A DNA stretch of 64,000 nt from Cyclina sinensis (taxonomy: Eukaryota; Mollusca; Bivalvia; Venerida; Veneridae). The stretch lies in assembly GCA_012932295.1 (NCBI GenBank), contig JAAONU010000008.1, positions 36,942,949 to 37,006,948 on the forward strand, in the 5' to 3' direction. The number at the start of each line of letters is the position of its first letter. Within the stretch, counting starts at the first letter, position 1. Shown here one piece after another: positions 10,753 to 22,700 of the stretch. A model generated the notes under the pieces. That model had not been told where the DNA came from and did no database searches. It worked only from the letters and a program-made list of their open reading frames with translations. The translations under genes were made by a program, and so were the position numbers.

Positions 10753-13289
10753 GAAAGCAATGGACAGGGTGTTATGTTGTTTTAATGGGGTGTTCTCCCG
10801 AAATAAGGTTTACTTATTTCTTCAGTAGAATTTAAACAAGAAAAAAATATATATAGAAAACAAGTAGAATTTAAGTTACTTTTATTAGATTATTTCAGTA
10901 TTGCTTCCTTTTCTGATCAGCATCTTTAAAAAATAACATTGTCACTTAGTTTAAATTAATTATTCTTGGCAATATTGATTTGTCCAATTGCAATTACATT
11001 ATATAGATTATATTATGTCTAGTAGAATCCAAGGTCACTTGATTTAACACAAATAGGAGACAGTCACTGTAAAAATCTTATTCTCTAAAACAACTTGACA
11101 CGGAACTATGTTATTTGATGAGAGGCCAGGGGTCACTTGGTTTTCCATTGACTTGTATAGGGGAAAATGTCTTACGGGAGACATAACCTACAACGTAACT
11201 ATTAATTGGACGGGAAGACGCTGTCCAACTCCAGCACGAGTCTCCCCCTACCGTTACACCTAAACCGAATTCTTTTCTTATTTTTTTTTATTTTTTTGAG
11301 GGGACAAGTAGGTATTTGTCATCCCCGCCCCGCCGCAACCAAATTACCATTCCTAATCCTTCCCCACCCACCCCCTTAAAAAGGAAAACAATAGTTTCAT
11401 TTTTTGTTTAGATGGATAGGTTCTTCCCAACAACTGCAAAATAAATATTATATGTTCTCCGAAATTGCAAAGCCTAGAGCTTAGATAGTTTGTGTGTAGA
11501 ATTGTGTAATAAACCTCTAAAAGGTTTGTCCAATTATAGCCCCGATTTCAGAATCGGCCCAACCCCAACTGCAGCATTATTTTGCATGGACTTATATAGG
11601 AGGAACTTAAAAAATCTTTTTGTCTAATCTTGATATGCCGTTGGATTTAATTATTGGCACACAGGTTAACATAGAGGTCCTCTACAAATACTGTTCAAAT
11701 TATGCCTCTGATGCCATTAATTGCCGCGCACCGCTCACTTGATGTAAAAAAGGCATTTTTAGGGATTTTCTTTAAAACGTTCTCTGAAGTCACAGAACTT
11801 GGGGTTTTGATAATTTGCACAGAATGTCATCTACAGGTCCTCTACTTATATGCCCCTGGAAAACTGACCTTGCCCCGGGGGTTTTATATTCGGCTTATAG
11901 GTTCACGTAAAGGTCCTCCACACAGATTCTTCAAATACTTTCCTTTGATTTATTACTGGCCTGGCCCTACAGATCACTTGACTGAATTCAGGCTAATATA
12001 GGGAAGACATCGAAATGTTTCTCTTCTGAAACCAGAGGGCTTAAATATTTTGCTTGGAGCATAAGAGGTCATCTGCCAAGATTGTTCAAGTTGTGATCCA
12101 GGAGTTCAAATTGACCTAGCCCATGAGGTCATCGAGGCTACAAAAAGACATACCTTTCGTCAAAGAGCCTTTATTAATTGACTGATATTTTAAATACTTG
12201 GCACTTGTGCTTGCGTAGCAATGTTTATGTTAGCTTTTTTTTTCTTATGCGTTATGTAACTTGCGTTTGTATATCATATGCATTTTTGTTGTTAAACATG
12301 TTCGTGGAACTCTTGCAAACTTCTTTTTACCGTAACAACTTTTACGATAATTATTTATGAATGTTTCATTTCAAATACGATTAACAACGCTAATCTCTAA
12401 TGTGTGAGATTTATATCCTTGAATAAAATGTTTTGTCAGGCTCACCACATTGTTTCATTTTTTGCCTTTCATACATTCGTAAACGAAACAAAAGTGTTAA
12501 AAAACTACTACCTTAAAGAACCAAGCTAAATCTCCATAGAATTAAACTAACAACAGCTTTCAAAACGGCACCAATGCCCCCTCTTAAGCGCACCAGTCAC
12601 CCCTAAGACAAACAAAAAATAGCAACTCAGCAAAACAGAATAATCTGGAGAAGTTACCAACTAAAAAACTGAGCTGTTTACTCGTTGTTATGAAATTGAC
12701 TTAAGAATCTTTATGAAGTGAAGGACTTACTGAACTTAATAGTTGATGAAATGTTAAGAAAATCAATAAGTAGGATGTATCACACATATAAACCAATCCT
12801 GTAAAGTTTGTGGGATATAAATATCGGAGATCGTACGTTATATTTTTTTCACTTTAAAAGTTTAAAGATCCTGGAAGCAGTTGTTCTTGAGTTATTACTT
12901 GAAAAACTGATTTTCAACTTGCAGTCCTGTTATCTAAAACTTTAACTCTGTGGAAAATGAGTGTGATTCATCCACTCGTCATGCCCAACTTTCGTTCAAG
13001 GTTAAACGTTCTAGGTGAAGTTATTCTTGATTAATAACAATTTTCACACTTGAAGCTGTAAGCTTGTTCTTTGACCTAAAATGCCAAAATACTACACGGT
13101 TCCCTTACATGAGTTTTCAAAAAAATGTGCTAATTTGCGTATCCTTGCACCTATTTGTTCTCAAGCTTTTGATCTGAAACTACTCAGTATAACGCCAGAG
13201 CGAAAGAAATGAACAAAGCAATATATACCATTTTTAAGGGGTGCATCGTTTTTGTGGCAAAAATAGAGATAAAAAATACAAGATAACAT
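10753..13289. other. Intergenic between receptor copies 1 and 2
   Basis: No exon or domain recognised. It contains the degenerate tandem-core repeat at about 11,520-12,130, a T-run near 11,280, and otherwise AT-rich unique-looking sequence. Confidence 0.4.
11520..12130. repeat. Degenerate tandem-core repeat related to the 56.2-57.3 kb element
   Basis: Diverged units with the recurring theme GTCCTCTAC...TTCAAAT(T/A)ATG...CCC occur near 11,680, 11,840 and 11,910. They resemble the units in the intronic element at 56,248-57,300. No clean ends are visible. Confidence 0.4.
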
Positions 13290-16029
13290 GTAGTGTTAAA
13301 TTCATCTGCATACACAGAAATGCATTTATTGTAGAAGCTTTGGAATTTGGGAACTTAAGTGTAGAATGTGTCTTTTAAAAAGACAACACTACAATCTAGT
13401 AACAATAATAACTTTAAATACATGCACAAATGTATATGGTGTATTTTGCTTATCACGAATTAAAACCAGGTGACAAGTCTTGACATACTTGCAATTTTTA
13501 TGTAAGTATGATTTGATAATGTATTGGTAGCAAATATTTACCTGAGGAATTCGCGACACTCATATAAACATGTATTCTTTGATTTTCACAGGATAAACAA
13601 GCAGATGCAGAATGCAGTAGATGAAATCTAATTAGATGCTAATCGCCGTACTTATGCCATCCATGCTACCCAGTGATATCTTTAGAGGACGGAGAGCGAG
13701 CGTATGGATTGGTGAATAGCTCATGCGACATCAGTCCAATAAAACATATACATCTTGCATAGTCAGCCCAAACAGCCTTGCCAAGAAGTAACCAAGAGTT
13801 TGGTACCATGCTTGTCCAAGAATGAGGCAGCATTCTACAACGAACAAAAGAAAATATTGCAGAATGAGAAAACGATATCAAGCTGTATTTAACTATTCTT
13901 CAATAAGTGTTTTACTTCATATAAAATCTTTTAAAGTTTGCCCAATGAACCTTTACCAAAAATCATTTTCCATAGTTATCTAGTTGTAGCACTCAAATCA
14001 AAACAAAACATTGTAAAGATGTAAAAACGAACATTGTTTCTAGTCTAGTTTTCTAAACTTACATAATTAAAGATATAATTTAGACAGGTAGTTAGATATT
14101 CTTTTTATTGGATACAATTCGCAGTATGATGTAGTAGGATATTATTTGCAATGAATATATCCGCAAAAGAATTATTTATTATACGGTTGACAGAAAATCA
14201 ATACATAACTAATTTGAATGAAAGACTAAGTTTGCCCATACAATTCAAAGTTTTAGCTAGGTATTGTTAACTTTTGTAATGTATTTTAATTTTAAAATCA
14301 GAAGGTTCATAATGTAAATGAATCTATTGTAATTTCAAACTAGATTACAAAACTTTAAATACGACGGTAACAACATGAACTTTTCTATGTTAAGAGTATC
14401 AAAACAGTAAGTATTTATTTCATGACAGTTATCGTAATTTTATCAATACTTTTACTTAATTGCATTTTAAACAACTCTGATTTATTCAATGTAATGCAAA
14501 AATAAAAATCTTATATTTACATAACAACTAACCACACGCCTCCTAACGTTTGCGATTCTTTATAAGTAACACACAATACTAGTAAAATATATCTCACATA
14601 CGTACTTAATTTATTTTACAATTCCCTTTCAGAACACGTATAACAAAAAAGAAAAAAATATCCAAAACTAATTCACATTAAGAATAACTGAGCACTAACC
14701 TCTTTATAACATACAAAACTATTCATAAAAATGAATATTTATATTAAAACTTCCAAGACAGATATACGGTTTTCTTGTTGTGTCCTTCAAAATACATTTT
14801 TATCATGTTTGTAGCCGTTGTTAGTGTTAACTATTCTTTATTCGAAATGGTCATAAAAGTAGCCTGTTGTTAGTGTTAACTATTCTATATTCGAAATGGT
14901 CATAAACGTAGCCCGTTGTAAGTGTTAACTATTCTTTATTCGAAATGGTCATAAAAGTAGCCCGTTGTTAGTGTTAAATATTCTTTATTCGAAATGGTCA
15001 TAAAAGTAGCCCGTTGTTAGTGTTAAATATTCTTTATTCGAAATGGTCATAAAAGTAGCCTGTTGTTAGTGTTAAATATTCTTTATTCGAAATGGTCATA
15101 AAAGTAGCCTGTTGTTAGTGTTAACTATTCTTTATTCGAAATGGTCATAAAAGTAGCCCGTTGTTAGTGTTAACTATTCTTTATTCGACATGGTCATAAA
15201 AGTAGCCTGTTGTTAGTGTTAAATATTCTTTATTCGACATGGTGATAAAAGTTGCCCGTTGTAAGTATTAAATATCATTTATTCGACATGGTTATAAAAG
15301 TTCTTTCACCATGAAAAGAAAAATACTTATATCATAGTCGTAACAGTTTTTGGTTGCTTTGTTTCTTTTATTTGTTTTCCATTTTCATATTATCTCTAGC
15401 TGGCAAATGAGATATAATAAACATCTTCTCAAATTAAGTCAAAGAAAGCAAAATGATAAAACTGCAAACTGTCTTTTTTTAAAGAGAGGTAGGTGGAATA
15501 CAGTACATATTTGTTCAAGATACTCAGTTCTATTTGTTTTGTTGTCTGGTAAACAGACCTTTTCGCTGAGGGTTATTGGTTCAGTCCCCACTCTTGTCAT
15601 TATTTGTTTTTTTAATATTTGCCATTTATTGAAATAAAACAGACATCTGTACTTTTTAAAATTCTTTTTTTTAAATAAACATGAAATAGTTTTATACTTG
15701 TGACCAAATCACTATATCTCACTATATACTTTTTGTGTCAAAGATAAGATTGTTTACCGTGAATTACTACATAATGTATTAATGTTGTTGTTATGGTCAG
15801 TTTTAACCCTGGTTGGTATAATATAAAAAATGTCCTTTAAATAGTTTTTATCAGTTTTATTCAACATCATTAAAATGTTTGAAACAAATATCGTTAGGAA
15901 AAATGGCATAACATATTAGATACTTTTAATTCGATTACTTTAGAAGGTCGAAGAATTGTGTAAATAATTTATTTGATATGTGTCGACGGTAAACATACCC
16001 GAAAGTAAGTCACCTAGGGTAGTGAAAAA
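13290..16029. other. Gene-free 5' flank of receptor copy 2, right arm of the duplication
   Basis: Collinear with about 241-4,330 apart from indels. It lacks the 1,210-2,270 insertion and carries an expanded minisatellite (14,817-15,305) where copy 1 has a single unit. No coding exon recognised. Confidence 0.6.
14817..15305. repeat. 49 bp minisatellite, about 10 units, only in the copy 2 arm
   Basis: The motif GTTGTTAGTGTTAACTATTC continues into TTTATTCGAAATGGTCATAA and repeats every 49 bases from 14,817, with unit starts at 14,866, 14,915 and on to about 15,258. Units differ mainly by AAC/AAA and GAAATG/GACATG. The paralogous site in copy 1 (about 3,210-3,262) has one unit. Confidence 0.95.
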
Positions 16030-16105
16030 AGACTTATGCGCATGTGTTGTAGGAGTAGTATTTAAACAGCTCGTTGAAAACATCAGAGAATATTTACAAA
16101 ACAAA
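16030..16105 (+). promoter_or_regulatory. Putative core promoter of receptor copy 2, altered TATA
   Basis: The ATGCGCAT palindrome is kept at 16,036-16,043. The copy 1 TATATAAA is TATTTAAA here (16,059-16,066), in an otherwise conserved block running to ACATCAGAGAATATTT. Confidence 0.5.
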
Positions 16106-16220
16106 CCTTGATGAATTAATTTGTAAGGCTTGAATTTTATTAACTATCGGTCTAACTCTTAGTTATAACAGTGATAAATATTTTCAAAGTTAGCAAATGT
16201 TTGATATTTTACGTATCAAT

Positions 16221-19200
16221 ATGCTAAGAGGAGGTATGATAATTCTAATCATTTCTTGTTGCGTTACGTATGTTTCCTGCCAATTAACTGCAGAAAGTCA
16301 TGCCTATGATTACAAGGACGACGATGTTGGAACGGATTTGGAAGGCATGAAACAATTGTTTAATGATGTACTTGACGGGTAAGCGTATCTTAATTGAACT
16401 AAAACTGAGCTTTCCAACACGGGTGTACCTGTTTTTTTCATATTGCAAACTTTTCCTTTTCCTAATGCTATTTGACAGCAAAAATAAATTGCTATGAATC
16501 TATTTCCATATAATTGAAAACTGTTTTATATTTTCTCTTCCTTTAAATTTCTTTCCGGAAACAATGACAAATTAAGATTAATTAAACTAGAAATAATTCT
16601 TATACATTGCAGAAATGTAGAAACTTCACTGGTCATTCTAAAAATTGAAAAGTTTTAAACGTCCTTAAACAGTTTAATCGTTTATAATGCAATCCTGCAT
16701 AGTTTACATGAGTGTCTAAATGGAAAATAAGGAGGAAGACTATAAAAGTCCAAACAAGACAATTTTAACATGAGTCAATCTCTTGAGACTGTCAGCCATT
16801 GGAATTGTCTTGTATAGTTTGTAGTGAAAAGGCATGGAGGGCCTGTTTCTCAACATTCTAAGTTAAAGAAAGGGCTATTGAAATTAGTCTCAATATAACA
16901 CCATGCGAATAATTGACTTTGATCGTCAAGGTTTCGCTCTTTTCTTTGATTGTTACTTCTGTAAGGCATGGCGGTACCTACTGAAGAAAAGCTTTTTTAG
17001 TTCTAGTTACCGATCCTGACATCGGTAGATATGTAAATTACATTACAGTTATGACACCAGAATCCGACCCCGCCTTGACCAGTCACAAATAGTTGAAGTC
17101 AACACATCGTTCGTTCCACAGAGTTTGCTTGAATTTGATACATCAGAACAGAAATTTTCTATCCTTGGTTACTTCCGTGTTCGTTGGAAAGATGAAGTGA
17201 TAGTATGGAACCCGGATGATTATGCTAACACGAATTTTGTCAAGGTACCTATGTCGGAGATATGGAAACCGAGTCTGATCATTTTAAAGGTAATTAGTGG
17301 AAATTTTAATTTAACATTACACAAATTTCACCACGGTTAGAAAATACAGTGACAATTTGCACGCTATTAATGAACAAACTTACCGCAATGTGACTGTTCC
17401 TTACTTTATTATATGTTTCTCTGAAAGAAATACAATACCGGCAAAAATGCTTTCATCCTAGATGAAAATATTTCATTACTTGTATTATTTGCAATTTAAA
17501 ATAACTTCAACATCGTTTTTGTTGCCTGTTGTTTGGTAAAAAAACACAATATATATCCGTAAATTTGACCAAAATATAAGATTAAAATGCTAAAGAGCCA
17601 ATGTTTCAGTAAAAACGCAGATATTCTCCACATTCTTTTTATTATTAGTTTCATAGGGCTTGCATGTTTACCCTTCTTCAGGCGCCACAATGACGAAATA
17701 TCTATGAGAAAGAATGAAGTAAAATGAAATACTATTAAAAAAAATAAAAAGGCTATTTCTATTGCACTTTGAATATCTGACCAACTATTTTAGTGTGCAT
17801 TTGCATCCTTTTTAACTTTTCTTTTTTTTGTAAATTCTGGGTGGACTTTCCATACAGGAATGTAACGCTAAACATGGCCTTTTTTGCATATTACACTTTA
17901 CTTTGGTTGACATTATTTATAGAAGTATGTAGAAATGACCACCGATTCAATGATATTTGTTATACATCAAGACAGTAAGAATAAATGCAAACCACAAAAA
18001 ATAACATGTTTGACATTGCATTTAAGTGCATAAGTGCTGTGCTGTTCGTCTAGCACAACTATACAATTAAAAGCTATATGCTCTTATTATCTGGGTAAAG
18101 AATGGAAAACTTCTTTGTATTGTCTAAAAACTGACACAGCTAACAGTAAGTAGAAACATTTGTCACACGATGACTTAATATTGGGACGAAACATTATATG
18201 TATGACGCAGTTCTGATATGTTAAACTTGCCCTTCGACGTTCAGATAATATTTGATACACATTGTGTATATCAAATATGGAAAGGTATGACAGTTTAACA
18301 ATGTATGTACATTTTCTGTAAATAAAATGGTTCCTGTAAGTAAACATCTTTGCCTTTATACTTCATGAAAATAAAAGGCGTTCGATGGAGATGGTGTTGT
18401 TGGAAGTAGTAACACAGACATCAGTAAAATATCGTCGGAAGGTATTGTACAGTGGGTACCAGAGGGAATATACAGGTAAAACAGCTTAAATTTATTACAT
18501 CCTCTTAAATCAGCCTTTGATCAGCAAATAATGATTGACTGTGAAGTGATCATAGACGTTCATTAGAAAACATTCAAATTTAAATATAAACATGTTAAAT
18601 TAAGAAAACTTATCATTTTTGTTTTTTGTTTTGCACTTCAGTTACTTCTAAGTAAATGCTGTAGATAAGTTAATTCTGTTAATTTATATAAAAACATATA
18701 TTGACAGCGTCGTATGTCATGTAGACATAAAATATTACCCGTTCGACGAGCAAAAATGCACGATTACGTACTACGTCTCTGACGAAACAGTCAGCACTGT
18801 TGTAATGGACCATCCTGAGGATGTCACTTTAGACGAGTTCACGGAAAACTCAGCTTGGGAGGTGACTAAGGTCATAAAAACACGATATCTAAAGTACAAC
18901 ACTTACCACGTTGATGTGGAATTCCACCTTCGAAGGAGAGCTAACTTTGCAACATTTACTCTGATCATGCCTTTACTTATGTTGGCATTTCTAAATATCT
19001 GTATGTTCTTAGTTCCCATTGGTTCAGGAGAAAAAGGATCGTTCGCTATCACTATTTTTCTCTCCTATGGTATCTTTGTCACAATTGTTAGTGATACGCT
19101 GCCCGACAACTCTCTACAAATCTCTTACTTTCTTCTATTTATCATCGTCCTACTCTTCATGAGCGTCTTGTCTGTCCTGTATACCATCATTCAGGCAAAG

Positions 19201-19482
19201 CTCATGGCTAGTATTGGTGACAAGGAATGCACAATTAATTGTCTCCGTCCAAAAAAGCACAACAAGATTGTGCCTGGATCGGAAAAATGTGATGGTGATC
19301 CCTACAAAACTCCAGAAGACTTCAAAAACATGGGAGAAGAGGAGGAGCCCTATACTTGGGGAATGTTCCTAGAGAAACTTGATGTCATGATATTTATCTT
19401 TTTCTTTGCGATCATACTTCTGTCAACCGCTGGTTTCTTCAGCTTAATGCTCCAAAGAATCAGTGAAACATCGCTAAAATAA
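16221..19482 (+). CDS. Cys-loop (nicotinic-receptor-like) ion channel subunit, copy 2, intact
   Basis: Exons 16,221-16,378, 17,049-17,289, 18,378-18,475 and 18,708-19,482 join in frame to 423 residues. Signal peptide is about 1-20. Ligand-binding domain is about 21-246, with a loop-D-like RWKDEVIVWNPDDY (98-111), IWKPS (124-128) and a Cys-loop C169-C183 with 13 residues between. M1 is about 247-268. M2 is 274-297, with Glu at -1', Leu at 9' and Asp at 20', which predicts a cation channel. M3 is about 301-325, the cytoplasmic loop is short and acidic, and M4 is about 392-414. Sequon at N71. The Trp149-equivalent of loop B is Ser190, the loop-A Tyr is missing, and loop C is short without vicinal Cys, so acetylcholine binding is doubtful. 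The start at 16,221 was chosen because copy 1 starts there; an upstream in-frame ATG at 16,197 is not conserved. It should act at the plasma membrane as part of a pentamer. Confidence 0.93.
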
Positions 19483-22277
19483 GCAAATATTGTCTTGCTG
19501 TAAAACTCTACTGAAAATACTAAGACGAACATGATATTTTTGAAATTAGGATCCTTCACTTTTCTTCGCTCTTAAGTTGCTTCCGATGGTGTTTTCTTAT
19601 CTTTATCAATTTTATCTAAAAATGATTATCGACGTTGTGTTTAACTTTGCTGATTTGTTGAAAATTATAATTATCGTCTAAATGCTTAAATGTGCACGAA
19701 AAGTTGTAACAATGAGCTTTTTACTGTTTGTAGTAATATTTCTTTTGATATTTCCTTTAGATTCAATGTATACCAAACATAAGACCCAATTTATTTTTCC
19801 TTGCTATCTATTTGAACATAGATATTTTTTTTCAGTTGACATGCTTCTGTAGAAGAAAAAACATACACTTCTGTTTTACTGCTTCTTAATATCGGTTACT
19901 GTTTTAATTCTTATAAAACAATTCACCAAAAAAATAAACGTGTTTCTCATTTTACCCGTGTTTTGTGTGGAATCGCCGTTTAAAGAAAGAGTTAGTATCA
20001 GTGTTTCATCTTGATGAATTCCAATGAATGTTATTATATGTTATTTTTACATGAAAAAGTGAATATTTTATGCTGTACCTATTCTGATGTACCAGCTAAC
20101 AATTAAGAAATGATACATAAAATATGTTCGGAGCAGGTTTCCTCTGACTCTTGGTATATGCAAATATATATTTAAATTTGAAGGGTGTTTAGCTAAGACG
20201 TTTCTTATGACAGAAACTAATATTTGATGAGTTTTATATGTGAGCACAGTCAATAACGAAAGTATGGTTTTACAAATTATGTCTATTCGAAATTTGGATA
20301 TCCTGTATCTTTTAGCTTAAAACATAATCTGTACATGTTGCGTAATCACCTTTGATGAATTTCATCATCAACCCATTGGACATCTTTGAAATGATATTGG
20401 AGAAAGGAAAGAAAAGACACTATAAAGTAAAGGTGTTTATATTAATGCTTAATATTTTAATAAATATCTAACGATCTAAAAAAAGCAAATATTGTCTTTG
20501 ATAAAAGTTTGTATTGATAAAAGTTTATTTTAACTACAAATCATTGTTGTCTTTTTTCATTGTTTTAAAGCTACTGTTTAAAAAAGTAGAATATTGTTGG
20601 TATATATTTTCTTTTAGCCAATGTATTGTATTATTTGAAATACATAATTTATAATATTAATAAAAAATGAGTGCAAAATTTATATACAATTAGCTTAAAA
20701 TTGACCGAATGGCTTCTTACATAAATACCTTAGTAATATCTATTAGTTGACCGTAGGAGTGTAACTTTCATTATATGTTATTTGGGTTTTTGAGTGATAT
20801 ATGTGGATATATTACCTGCCAAGATTTTATATCACCCGAGCCTTGGGGTATCCAAAGGTGAAATTTAATGCGTACATTACCTGTCTGGCTTGGTTATATC
20901 AATTTCTTTTGGCGGATCAATAGCCAATCAAAAAGGAGAAAAAAATCTGGAAGGGTTATAAACGTTTATACGTAGAACTGTACTCAACTGTCATTTTTCA
21001 GTTGTTCTATCAGTTGCTCTAAAGTAACATTGCAGTTTACTGAGTAAAAACTACTCTAGTCGAAATTTTTCTTATCTTTATGTATTGGTATTTTAATTAT
21101 AATACAAATGAAAAATTGTTTTACATGAATATTATTTGGTCTTCAGCTAACCACTTTAGTCTTTGCAGGTAAAAAATAGTTTTCATTTTAATGTATATCA
21201 GGATAAGATCAGTAATCTAAATAATGTCAAGAAAGGTATGATATGTGATATTATTCATGTAAAGATTTTTTATTACTTACCTTTAATGAGTATCGACATA
21301 GTATCGTTTGCTGTAATGTGCAGTTATGCTCTTCAAAAATGACCATGCGTTTCTTATCCACTTTTTCAAAAATACTACAAAGCACTGTAGAATAAAATGC
21401 AAGAGATTAGATAAAGGCGTTTGTTGTTAGTTGAATACATTGTCCATGTTTCTTTTATATTGCTGTAGTAACATTAGATGTATATGTACAAAAATATGAA
21501 AGTTGAGGAAGAGAAAGCACAGAACTTCATGAATACCTATTAGAGAAAGATCCACAAGTAAACCTTAGTAATTCGGACTGCTCATGCAACAAAGTGCACA
21601 GGTACCAAGGATACCCAAGAGAATTCAACTGCAAAAAATATCATAAATGTTTTGGCTTCCTGCATGCAATTCAAAGAAGCCCTTAATTTATTTTGATCAT
21701 AACATTACTCAATAGGCTTTTATGTTCCAATGCCTGTACATGTACCGACAAATCAGAAGAACGTTTGTGTTTTAAATGTACCATGTATGTAGCTGAAATT
21801 ATCCATAAAAGTTTATAACTTGGTTTTCAAAATTAAGCTAGAACTGTTTTTTTTTTGTAAAAAAATGTTATAGTAAAATTCGTTCATATTGTTTCCCTTT
21901 TAATTGTTTCATAAATTAAAAACGTTCTGTCTACTCCACATTGTTAATGTGTATTAGATTTCTTCACACAGGGTGTATCTCATGGCAATAGACATCTCCT
22001 ACTGTGCTATAAAGTATTGAATTGAATTTACATTGTTTGAGATATTGCTGACTCGTTGCAAAAACATTATCTAATTATCTGTAAAATCAGATAACACAGT
22101 CCATCTTAAAAAGGAAATGCCCAATCATCTCCAATTGAAATGCAGAATTTTGCACATTTACCCTGTAAAAATATCATATTATCTTTAAATTTAAGACACA
22201 TGCCAAGTACAAAACACAACAAACAACCCACACACATTTTAAAATAAGACGCCTTTTTTTCTTAAATTTGATCACCT
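19483..22277. other. Intergenic downstream of receptor copy 2
   Basis: The first 350 bases resemble the 3' flank of copy 1. The rest is AT-rich with no credible exon. Around 20,790-20,920 lies a GC-richer patch with TATATCAC...GAGCCTTGGGGTATCC that may be an old repeat, but I cannot delimit it. Confidence 0.4.
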
Positions 22278-22700
22278 GTACAGCTAACTGCATCGTCGGA
22301 AACCCACGTTCGATCCATTCCGTTTCACTCTATTTATCTACCGTGGGACAATTGACTGGTAAAATTTCGTACTCATGAATAATTCATTACCTACTTTCAT
22401 TGGTTACCGTAAGATTTCCCTTGCGGAATCTCAGCCAGTGAAATTACTTGTTACAATTTGCCTTCCGCGCCTATGTTTAAATCCTGGGAAATTCGTCTAT
22501 TTTAAGTAACTTGTCATTATGCTTACTCTCCACACTGAGGACTGTCTATTTGTAATGCGGCATCTCATTCGACGAAGAGTTACATTCCTTTGCTAATAAA
22601 TATTCATGAAAACGAATAATCAGCAGTCAATTATCCCACGGTACATAATGTAGTTGTGCGGAATATGTACCGGGGGTCACCGACGATGAGCTAACTGTAC
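22278..22700. mobile_element. Foldback-type MITE with long gapped terminal inverted repeats
   Basis: The left end, GTACAGCTAACTGCATCGTC (22,278), pairs with the right end, which reads in reverse complement as GTACAGTTAGCTCATCGTCG. A second inner pair (CTACCGTGGGACAATTGACT near 22,339; its complement near 22,625-22,645) extends the inverted repeat to over 100 bases with gaps. Length is about 423 bases and there is no coding capacity. Target duplication is not clear. Confidence 0.75.

Noticed and set aside
14817..15305. Regular direct repeats that might suggest a CRISPR-like array
   Set aside because: Units are contiguous 49-mers with no unique spacers, in a eukaryotic intergenic region: a minisatellite.
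16197..16220. Upstream in-frame ATG of receptor copy 2
   Set aside because: Not conserved in copy 1, and it would put polar residues ahead of the signal peptide; 16,221 aligns with the copy 1 start.
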